Shown one piece after another: positions 27,701 through 39,700 of a stretch of 64,000 nucleotides of DNA. The notes below the pieces were generated by a model. The model made no database searches. It was given only the letters and a program-made list of their open reading frames with translations, and was not told the origin of the DNA. This stretch comes from Aldrovandia affinis (Eukaryota; Chordata; Actinopteri; Notacanthiformes; Halosauridae): the NCBI GenBank assembly GCA_029706075.1, contig JAINUG010000070.1, positions 806,001 to 870,000 on the forward strand, in the 5' to 3' direction. Numbering within the stretch: position 1 is the first letter of the stretch; each line of letters opens with the position of its first letter. Made by a program: the position numbers and the translations under genes.

Positions 27701-30700
27701 CATCTGCAGCGTTATACAGGCAGTCTGTGGGCGCCATGTCTTGTCGCACACCAGCCTCCCTGCTGACTAAATCCCTCCCTCCCTGGGCGACGCTACTGCC
27801 AATTATGCGTTCCACAGGGTTGCTGGCCACAGTCAGCACTGGCATGGTCTGGATTGGATACCAGACTGTGGGGCTCATCCACACAAGAGAACAGTGCCTT
27901 AAGCCAGCCAGCAGCCAGGGAAAGAGGGTTTGAGTCCTCAAGCAGGGTAATCCCTGCTGCAACACTGAGTCCTTTGGTTAATCGGGCACCTGCAGTCTGT
28001 CTGCCTGCGCCAGCTGTGAAACGTGTGCCGTCCTCCACTGGCGGGTGGCAGGGAGGAGACTGGGCTGTGCACATTTTGAAGGATGCGTGTGCTTGTGTGT
28101 CTTTCTGAATGGATGGAGGATTCTGTAGCAACGGGATGGGCTAACAGTCGCGACTGAAGGAAAATGTTGAGAAAAACTGTGAAAGGGTTCTTGTCTTGTC
28201 TTGATTTTTTATCATGGATTTAACACTGCATTTCAAATAATGCAGTTTCTTTTTTTTGTACATTTTTGTTTCAAATTACTCAATTGAAGGCCAAAGATTG
28301 GAGCAATATAGCATACCGTATCTAAATTATAGGATTATCATAATATCTACTATATAATAATATATAATACAATACAGGGGATAGACAAAATTATGGAAAT
28401 CATATTTTTGAAGAAACAAAATCTAAATTAAAAAGGAGTCTACACATGTGGTTCATATTAATGTCAATACGAATGACCAATATGTTTCTACTTTAAAATC
28501 AACACTTGAAAGAGGGCAAATAATTGGTGCCTGAATTGCACTGACTATTTGTGGTGTCTTGAACACCAGGATGAAGTCAAACACCTTCCATAGCCTCCCC
28601 AATCAGCAGATCTAAACATCATTGAACCCTGTGAAGTTCTGGAACATAGTGTGTGTAGTAGATTTCCACTAAAAAAAATGTTTATGGCAAGTAGGCCATA
28701 CACACATACTTAAAGCATTGCTACTTTATGATGGGTTTTATGAGCTAACAGTCACCTTGCTAAGAAAATACATAAAATGTATGTATTTCCTTTTATATAT
28801 ATCCATTTGGGTTCACTTCATTTGGTTCAGGAGACCCAAGCCTACATATTCCTACCATTATAAACACTAAAAGTGATTTTCAGTTGATAAAAGGACTGAA
28901 ATGAATCAAAAACGCTTATAGTGATTACATTAAAAAATATATATATTGTCATTTGTCACAGTTCTGGCTAACTGGATCAGCTATGAGACCATTGAAAATC
29001 TAATCAAGTTGTTTTTGTTGAGGTAAGGAAAAACATATCCATTTATAGAAATTGGGGAGTGTTCCCCTTTAAATTGCGGTAGACAGAGCTCTACCACAGC
29101 TTTAAAAAAACTATTTGAATGAACGCCATCTAATGAATAATAACAGAAATGCAGGACAGAGTTATTTGGACTGATGTCGACATTGTGGTGAATTTTAAAT
29201 GCGAAGAAGGACTAAGAGATGAGCCGCTTTTACGTGGAGAGTGGGCTAAAAATACTTCATATCAGGGGCCCAGATTAGCAGTCGTCCTATTGTCTCGGAC
29301 GACTAAAAATTAAGAAGGACGACCTTCGATTTCCAAGTGATCGTCCTGCTGACGACTGTGAATTTAGGATTTTTTTATTTTATTAATTTTTTTATTAGCT
29401 AACTGGAACTATTTCTGTTTTACACTCACGTAACAAACACGTCATGCACGGATATTCAAAAATATTTTGGAAGTTTCAAATGGGAAAAGCGGCACATTGT
29501 CACTTGCATGCAGTCTGTGGTCACCACGTTTGTTGTTATTGCTATGCCAGACTGCAGCAGTCAAGCAAGTTCGCGGATCGCAGCACAGACACAACAGCGA
29601 GAACCAGCTAGTTAGTTAGCTAGCTAAAGTTAGCGTTCACAGACATTGAGTATCGATATCTGTTGTTCCTTGTTGCTTGTTAACACAAGGCTTAGTAAGT
29701 GATCATGCATTTATCACTTAGCAAGCCTTGAATTAGCAAGCAATATCTGTGAAAACTAGCTAACTAGTTACTGTCTATATTCAGTTCAGTGAGCCCTCCC
29801 GCCAGGCTGAAGAATCGCTGTGATTTTCCTGCAGTGAATTCTCATCTCCGTACTACAGTACTACAAGCACAAATCATTCCCACATCCCTGCTCGGTTAAA
29901 TCTAGGAATTATTAGCTAGCTATTACGTTAGCTGCCATACCACACTCTAGTTGGGAATGGAAAAATCTTTCGCTCGAGTCCCGACTACAGTGTACGTTAT
30001 GATATACTGTACAGTCAGAACGCTAGTCGCTAACGCCACCTGCGGGCACCCGTCAGAGCTTCACTGCTACCCAGTCCCATGAACACACGCTGCACAAGTC
30101 AAACATAAATATCCGTGTAGAAAATAAATAACGTTGTGTCTTTCTTTGGGCTACATATGACGTAGTGATCGCATTTTCAAAGATGTGGAGATTTATTGAG
30201 TGTGCAAGTCCACCCCCCACTAAAAAGACTAAAATCAAAGAAGATCAGCTAAAAACTCAAAATATGATTCAGAGAGCAGAGATCGCACTTTCCAGGAAAA
30301 TTGGAAGCTGAATAGACCAAGGGCAAGTAACTTTTAGGAAGGACATATATCTTTTCTAAGATACTTGCTCTTTGACAAGTATGACTTTTACACTAATCTG
30401 GGCCCCTGCATATTTATAGGGCGAGCTTCTAACATTTTTATCTGTATCTTTAATTCCAACTTAGATCTAGAATTTATGACATGAAATACTGTTTCAGGAC
30501 AAATTCACAAAGCAAAAAGTGGAAGTTTGCCTGGAGACATGCTGCGAAAAATCGCTTTTAAACGAAAGCACGTTTCCCAAAAATTTTCCTCAAACCCGGT
30601 GCCGTCTCCATGGGAAGGCTTTAACTTAGATTAACTTCAGTTATTGTTGTAAAAAATAGGAAGTTGACAGAATTTCACCCTCTTTCCACAGCATTCCATT

Positions 30701-33700
30701 TGGCCGTCTCTAGTCACAGTGTAACTGTTCCATTGCAGGTAACCTCAGTTTCCCACTCATTAACTCTGTGATTTGCGAGCTACACTTGGAGTCTGGAATT
30801 GGTTGGATGCAAATCAATGCTTGGAGTTTGTCAGAATTTGTCGGTTTTTGTTTGTCCACCCGCCACTTGAGGATTGACCACAAGTTCTCAATGGGATTAA
30901 GGTCTGGGGAGTTTCCTGGCCATGGACCCACATTTTTTATCTTTTGTTCCCCGAGCCACTTAGTTATCACTTTTGCCTTATGGCAAGGTGCTCCATCATG
31001 CTGGAAGAGGCATTGTTCGTCACCAAACTGTTCTTGGATGGTTGGGAGAAGTTGCTCTCGGAGGATGTTTTGGTACCATTCTTTATTCATTTGTTCATCT
31101 GTTCTTTGTGAGTGAGCCCACTCCCTTGGCTGAGAAGCAACCCCACACATGAATGGTCTCAGAATGCTTTACTGTTGGCATGACACAGGACTGATGGTAG
31201 CGCTCACCTTTTCTTCTCCGGACAAGCTTTTTTCCGAATGCCCCAAATAATCAGAAAGGGGATTCATCAGAGAAAATGACTTTACCCCAGTCCTCAGCAG
31301 TCCAATCCCTGTACCTTTTGCAGAATATCAGTCTGTCCCTGATGTTTTTCCTGGAGAGAAGTGGCTTCTTTGCTGCCCTTCTTGACACCAGGCCATCCTC
31401 CAAAGGTCTTCGCCTCACTGTGCGTGCAGATGCACTCACACCTGCCTGCTGCCATTCCTGAGCAAGCTCTGCACTGGTGGTGCCCCGATCCCGCAGCTGA
31501 ATCAACTTTAGGAGACGGTCCTGGCGCTTGCTGGACTTTCTTGGGCGCCCTGAAGCCTTCTTCACAACAATTGAACCTCTCTCCTTGAAGTTCTTGATGA
31601 TCCGATAAATGGTTGATTTAGGTGCAATCTTACTAGCAGCAATATCCTTGCCTGTGAAGCCCTTTTTGTGCAAAGTAATGATGACTGCACGTGTTTCCTT
31701 GCAGGTAACCATAGTTAACAGAGGAAGAACAATGATTTCAAGCACCACCCTCCTTTTAAAGCTTCCAGTCTGTTATTCTAACTCAATCAGCATGACAGAG
31801 TGATCTCCAGCCTTGTCCTCATCAACACTCTCACCTGTGTTAACGAGAGAATCACTGACATGATGTCAGCTATTCCTTTTGTGGCAGGGCTGAAATGCAG
31901 TGTAAATGTTTTTTTGGGGATTAAGTTCATTTTCATGGCAAAGAGGGACTTTGCAATTAATTGCAATTCATCTGATCACTCTTCATAACATTCTGGAGTA
32001 TATGAAAATTGCCATCATAAAAACTGAGGCAGCAGACTTTGTGAAAATTAATATTTGTGTCATTCTCAAAACTTTTGGCCATGGGTGTATATACATTGGC
32101 TATAGAAAGTATTCACATTTTCTTACTTCATGGAATCAAAATAGATTTAATTGGGTTTTCTTGCCACTGATCAACATGAAAAACACTACTTCAAAGCTTT
32201 TTCTTAATTAATTACAAATAAAAAACAGAAAATAATTGATTGCGTAAGTATTCACCCCTTTTGCTAAGACACGCCTAAATAAACTGGTGCAATCAATTAT
32301 CTTCAGAGGTCACATTGGAGTCCACCTGTGTACAATTAAGGTGTTTCAAATTATTTCAAATTCGATTCACCTGTCTGTAAAAGGTACCACAGTTGGTTAC
32401 TGCATTTCCAAACAACACCTTCATCATGAAGACCAAAGACCATTCAAGAAAAGCAATTCTGAGAAAAGGTTTTCAAAAGCACTAATCAGGGGAAGGATAT
32501 AATACGATTTTAAAAACTTTGAATATTGCCTGGAGCACCATTAAGTCCATCATAAAGAAATAAAGAGAATATAGCAGGACAGGTCGTCCTCCGAAACTGA
32601 GCATCTGTGCGAGAAGGGCACTTGCTAGGGAAGCCACCAAGAGGGCAGTGGCGACTCTGATGGAGTTAGTCTTCTATGGCAAAGATGGGAGGAACTGTCC
32701 ATGGGACAACAATAGCTTGAGTGCTTCACAAATCTGCGCTTTGTGGAAGGGTGGGAAAAAGAAAATCATTGTTGAAGAAAACTCATATGAAATCTCACCT
32801 CGAGTTTGCCAGAAAGCATCTGGGAAACTCTCAAACCAAGTGGAGGAAAATTTGATGGTCTCATGAGACAAGATTAAACTTTTTGGCTTCAATGTTAGGC
32901 GCAAACTTAAGACTGCGCATCATCCCAAGGACACTATCCCTACCGTGAAACATGGTGGCAGGAACTTAATGCTCTGGGGATGGTTCTCTCCTTCAGGGAC
33001 TGGAAAAATGCTTGTCAAAATAGAGGGAAAAAAGCGAGATATAGACAAATCTTGGAGGAAAAGCTGCTGCAGTCAGCAAGAGACCTGGGACTTGGGAGAA
33101 GATTTATATTCCAGCAGGACAATGACCTAAGGCATACAGCGAAAGCCACTTTGGAGTGGTTTAAAAACTTTAAAAAACTGTCCTTGGGTGGCCCAGTCAA
33201 AGCCCAGACCCCAATCCCATAGAGAATCTGTGGAAAGATTTGAAAATTACTGTTCACCAATGGTCCCCATTTAACCTCATGGAGTTTGAGCAATTTTGGA
33301 AAGATGAATGGGCGAAATTGCGATGTCCAGATGTGCAAAGCTGGTAGAGACCCAAATAGCAGTAATTTCAGCTGAAGGTGCTTCTACCTTATATATCAAG
33401 TATGAAGTCAAGGGGGTAAATACTTATGCAATCAATTATTGTCATTTATTGTTTTGTTTTGTTTTTTGCAATTGAGAAAAAGCTTTAGTGGGTTTTTTTG
33501 TTTTTGTTTTTTTGACATTATAATCTTTTGTGTTGAAATCCCAAGTAAATCCATTTTGATTCCATGAAGCAGTAAAATACATTTTATAAAGGGGGTGAAT
33601 ACTTTTTATACCCACTGTATATATACAGGTAACTGGCAAAATAAAGGAAACACTTCACTATATGAGGGATAACAAGTATATTGAAAGCAGTTGCTTCCAC

Positions 33701-36700
33701 ACAGGTGTGGTTCCTGAGTTATTTAAACAATTAACATCCCATCATGCTTAGGGTCATGTATAAAAACACTGGGCAGGTTCAGTTGCTTATTATTTTGGCT
33801 ACCATGGCTGGAAGAAGAGATACCAGGGACATTGAAAGGGGTGATTGTTGGGGCATGTTCGGCAAAAGCTGTAGTGATGAAGACTGTTCAACTTGTAGAT
33901 GTTTCACGCAGTGACTATGGTGATGTTGGCATGGAAGTCTGAGGGAAAGACGTCATCAACTATGGGCAACTGTGGTCAAAACAGCATACTCCTCACCTTT
34001 AATATCCCTGCATTGGTTCGACGAGCAACTGACTCAATCAGACTGCAAATGTCAATCTAGGGTGTGAGCAGGCAGTTCATCAAGAACAGTCCTTCGAGAA
34101 CTTCACAGAGAGGGATACTATAGTCGGGTTGCAGTGTATAAACCCCTTATTGCACCTACAAATACACATTTGTGAGTAAAATGGTTCAAAGTTATATATT
34201 ATCTAATGAGTCATCCTTCACCCTGTTCTCAACAAGTGGACGAGTGCATGTGTGGCGCACGGCAAAAAAAACTTACAGGCCCGAGTGCTTGTTTCACACG
34301 GTAAAGAGGCATGGTTTAGGTCCTCTCTTCCACGATGACAGTGCCCCATCCACAAGGCATGAGTTGTCACTGAATGGTTTGATGAGCATGAAAACGACGT
34401 AAACTGTATTCCATGGCCATCTTAGTCACCAGATCTCAACCCAATTGAACACTTATGGGAGACTGCATTTTCCACCACCATTAACAAAACACCAAATGAT
34501 GGAATTTGTCATGGAAGAATGGTGTTGTATCACTCCAAGCTGTTATGGCGGCTCGTGGTGGCCCAATGCCCCTTATGACACTTTATGACACTTTATGTTG
34601 GTGTTTTCTTTATTTTAGCAGTTACCTGTATATTTTAGTGAATGGAAAGTTTTATGTTGTAAATTTCAATTTGCAAACGTTATTAAATTATTACAAGTGT
34701 GTGAGTGAATTATTCTCATTCACACAGATTTATTTTTTGGCACGAGTGAAATGCTCACACTGTAGAGCCCTGTTATGGCAGTCTCATTGAAGCAGTGAGT
34801 TACCATTTGATGTTTGGTGATCTGCCCTTTAATATGAATGCCGTTTCAGATCCTTGGCCTCTGTGATGTCACAATCAGCACAGGATAATTTAAAACATAT
34901 TTCCGCTAATCTCATGTGGCATCAGGTGCATCAGTGAAACCAGCTCAAGTACTGTACAGCCCATCCCTTGTTAAATGTAGAATACATTGCACACATTGTT
35001 GGGACATCCATGTAATATTAAACCCCAAAACAATGTTTTAAGGCAGAGATAATGATTGTAAAAAACATTCACACAAGGTCCTCAACCATTATTGTGCTTT
35101 AATGACTGGCAATTCTTCCAACCCACCATGCTTTGAAACCTGCCCCAGTACTGGTTTAATATAACACCCATTATGTGTTTAGCTTATGTATGGAGGCTAG
35201 ACTTGTCATTCGATATCTCTGCTGATTTGTGAGTAACCAGCAGTGGAGCCTAGCACTGATAATAAAAAATAAGTATTTGTTTCCCCAGGTGGTGCTGCTA
35301 CGTGATGCTCCACGCGGACCAGGACGGGGAGAAGCTGCAGGCCCTGCTGCGCCTGCTGACGGAGCTGGTGGAGAGGGTGCGCATCGTGGAGGCCCTCAGC
35401 ACCGTCCCACAGATGTACTGCCTGGCCGTGGTAGAGGTCGTGAGGAGGAAGATTTTCATACGGCACTACAGAGAGGTCAGGAGCACAGTACAGCACAGTA
35501 AAAATGTTGTGTTAGTTTTCGATAAACGATGAAAACAAACAGATCTTGGTAGTGGACTTTTCCACCCCACTATATATATATATATATCCCCCCCCATTTC
35601 CTTCCAATTTGGTGGCCAATTGTGCCCTCTTCTAATTCAACTACCCCCCCATATGGTCATACACCATAACTCCAACAAACACAGACCCGCTTGCATGCAG
35701 TAATCTCATGCTGGCTTCCCTCCCAGCTCTCCCTGGGGGCGGGCACCCAATAGCCTTAGAACCTTGCACTTCGAGACTTCTGGCCAGAGCCGGACTAGAG
35801 CAGCCTGTGTTTGACCCAGGCTACAGTGGGCCCATTCCTTTTGACTTCTGAGTGCTTTATAAGCCATTGGAAGCATTTGCACCTCCTGAATATCAATAAA
35901 GGCTCATTTGTTGCAATTTTTTGTTAATTCTCTTTCTTTTCTCAATTATTATTTGCATTTTGGACACATTTTCATTCTTTCCACTATCTGCTTTCTTTGG
36001 AAGTGGTACAGATCCTCTTTGACTGTTTTTGTACTTTCAGTGGGCCAGCGCTCTCGTTAAGGACGGGAAACAGCTTTACGAAGCTGAGAAAGCTAAAAGG
36101 GAAACCTTTGGGAAGTTGTTCAGTGAGTGTTCTTAAACTTCCTATTTCAACCAATAACTTTAACGGTTTTTCGAACAATCTAAAAAGTGTTCGTCTTATC
36201 TCAAGCTATAATAAAAGTAATGTTTTAGCAGTTGTCAAAAGCCTTATTTTATGATGTTCGCAGGGAAATCTTTTCTCAGAAACCGTTTGTTTCGAGGACT
36301 GGATTCATGGCCTCCCACATCATTTTGCGTAAGTGTCCTGTTGTATACATTCAAACTGCACTTTTCCTTGATAGCATAAAGTGGTTTCTGGGTGGATTTT
36401 GAAAAGATTTCATCCCACAAATAACTTTACCTCATTCACTGGTGGTCTCTTTCCCTGCTGTTAACACACAGACACGCAAGCCTCGAAGGTTTGACTCTGA
36501 GCTTCCGGAAATCTCCCTGTGTGACCTGCAGTATTTGAAGTCTTGTTGTCCTACGGAGGTCCAGCCTTTTCTCAGGTATCACGCACAGTTTTTGCCTCCT
36601 TTTACAACCAATAAGTAGCACCACTCCTACTTTAATTATCTTCCTGGAATCCAATGGCCTTTTCCATGTCAGTCTCTCTTTTTTGGATTAGAATGTGTAC

Positions 36701-39700
36701 ATGGGGGCTGTTGGGTGGCTCAACCTGTTGAGGCACTGTTTTAGTGTGTGGATGAGCGCTACGGTCTGACCAGACTGTGCCAGTGCCGACTGTGACCAGC
36801 AGCCCGCAGAGCGACGCTACCACCTGCTGGCCACGGAGGAATTAGGTTGGCCAGATTGTTTGTGTCTTATCGCACATCAACGACCCCCGCTGATCAATTG
36901 AGCACCTACCATCTGCCGATATAAAGCTGTGCACTAAGTGCACCTCTGACTTATAGCTTTACCATAGAAGAGGTTATACATATACCCAAAAGTACAGCCA
37001 ATGTACATAATGTTTTCGAGGACATTAAGATAAGGAATGGAGAAGTACTACAAAAACTACAAAAACTTAAGACAAATAAGGCAGTCGGCCCCAATGGCAT
37101 GAATGCTAGAGTACTGAAGGAACTTGGGGAGATTATTTATAAACCATTGGCAGATATTTTAATGCAATCCCTAAACACATGAAATACCAAATGACTGGAG
37201 GCAAGGTAGTATAATTTAAATTAAAAATATTTTAGAAGTTGTCTTTCTAAATTTCCGTAAGATTCATTGCAGGTCATAATGATGTACCACAGGATTCTCC
37301 TCATGTATCTTAACTGTCTTCGCTTGTCTTGTATAAGGAAGAGGTAAAGCGTAGCTGAAACATGTATTATGTATTGTGGATATGGAACTGTCCTTCCTTC
37401 AACCATCCTACCCTGGCAAAATGGCAGGAAAAACCCTACTTCACATGGGGATGCGAAACAAATGTAGCTGGTGGATCAGGTGTTTCTTTGGATATGTGGT
37501 GTCCAGTATTAAATATCAACTTGGAGGCCTCCCGTGGCCCAGTGGTTACAACGTCCGATGCTGGCCATGGAGACCGGGGTTCAATTCCCTCGCCAGAGTC
37601 GGCTCTGGCCGGGAGTGCCACCGGGGGCGGCGATTGGCTGTCTGCCCCAGGGAGGGGGGAGGGAAGCCGACATGAGATTCGCTGCGCATAAGAGTGGCCC
37701 TGCAGTATACCGGGTTACGGTTGATACTTGGGCGAGTGCTGTCTTGGAAGAGGCGTCAGGTTGCGTGTCGCTACCGGTTGCAGGACTACGGCAGCGAACT
37801 CGCATTACTGGGGGGATTGACTTAAATAGCGGGTCTAATTGGCTACCAAATTGGGAGAAAAATCTGAAACAAAAATAAAAAATATCAACTTGGGGGTTCT
37901 AATATGCAAAACTAATAATTACAATGCGAAATGTTCTAATTACATATCAGTTTCCACATTTTCAGTCATGTGTTTAATCTTTTCAGGGTTCCAACATTGT
38001 GTGACTTTGAGCCTTTGCACCAGCATGTTCAAATACTTCATCAACTCGTTCAAGCTGCCCAGAGTGTGGATGAAATGTCTCAAACCATCACTGACTTGCT
38101 GACTCAACAAAAGGTACTATGTTACTGTGTGCCACAAATATAGCACTATTGTTATCACCCATATCAACATACCTACCGTAGTTTGTTGCTAGTGCTTTTA
38201 ATAAAAGTAAAGTAAGTCTGGGTTTTTGTAGTGAAATAAAGAAACCTTTTGCATTGGAGAACCGGGTAATTCCCATGTCAAATTATCTTGTTTGGGATGT
38301 TAGTAGCAAAATAGTTACATTTGTAGATGATACAAAACCTTTGGAATCTACAAATGCAATCCAAAATGATTTCAACAATATCCAGAAGTGGACAAAAACA
38401 TGGCAGACGGCATTCAATACTGCTAAATGTTAAGTTATGCAGGCGGGAAATAAAAATGTAAGAACATAGTATTTTATTGGAGGAGAGAAATTAGAATGTG
38501 TTAAATTTGAAAATGACTTGGGAGTAGTAGTTTATTAAAGTCCATCAGGATCTGTGCATTGTGCTGTAGCATTGTGCTGTAGCAGTGAAAACGTTTGAAG
38601 TAAAGAATGCTGGGATATATAACAAAAATGATTGAGTATAAATCAAAGGAGGTTATATTGATGTTATGTAATGCCAAACCTCACAAACGTCAAACAAACC
38701 TCACTTAGAGTACTGGCAGTTTTGGGCACCACACTATAGATAGTTATAGAAGCTCTTGAAAAAGTACAAAGAAGGGTAACTTAATTGGTACCTGATATGT
38801 AAGATAAAAGTTACTAGGAAAGACAATTCACCTATTCAAGCTTAGCAAAAGGAGACTAAGGGGTTGAGATCAGTTAGCAGAACAAGAGGACACAGGTGAA
38901 AATTAGTTCAAGGTAAATTCTGCACAGATATCAGGATGTATTTTTTTACACAGAGAATTGTCAATGCATGGAACAACTTGCCAGGCCATGTAGTACAGGC
39001 AGACACAGGGTATTCAAGACCAGGCTTGATGCAGTACTGGATATTATCTAGGCTAATAAAAAGATAAGTCTAGATGGGCTCAATGACCTTTTCTCATCAT
39101 TATTTATTCTTGTGTTTTTGTGTTCTTAATTTCCCAGAATAATTTGAGATAATTCATATTAATTTCATAATCATGTCTACTTTAGTACACTTACCATTTT
39201 TGTTGATTAATGTTCCACCAGGCATCCAGCAGCCAAACAGCTCAAAGATCCACTGCAGTCCCAAGGTCTGAAAGCACAGAAGGAACCACTTCTCCTTCCT
39301 CCAAAATTCCCTCCTCATTAAGTCTTCAAGGGCCCCTATGTCAGCCAATGACTGTTCCTGGCCAATTAGAAGAGCTGTCTCCAGACAGCATTGATGCCCA
39401 CACGTTTGATTTTGAAACGATCGGGCATCCAAACATGGACCCAGTGCTACAGCAAGGATCCCTGGACCTTGACTCCTTAGCCGAGAGTCCCGAGTCAGAT
39501 TTCATGTCCGCGGTGAACGAGTTTGTGATCGAGGAGAACTTGACCTCCCCAAATCCAATCAGTGACCCAACAAGCCCTGAGATGATGGTAGAATCCCTGT
39601 ACTCCTCGGTCATCAATGCCATCGACAGCAAGCGCATTCAGGACACGACTACCTTGGAGAGGGAGAACTCCAAAGTGGCAGTCCTCAAGCTGTCTATAGA

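Noticed and set aside
27421-28131. Cluster of overlapping ORFs on both strands suggesting a gene in intron 7
   Set aside because: Coincides with a SINE-like repeat whose sister copy is at 55378-55800; mutually antisense frames and no known domain.
39210-39221. ATG at 39210 as an alternative start for a separate 647-codon gene
   Set aside because: These 12 bases are intronic, just before the exon 13 acceptor; the reading frame is the continuation of rb1cc1 exon 12.
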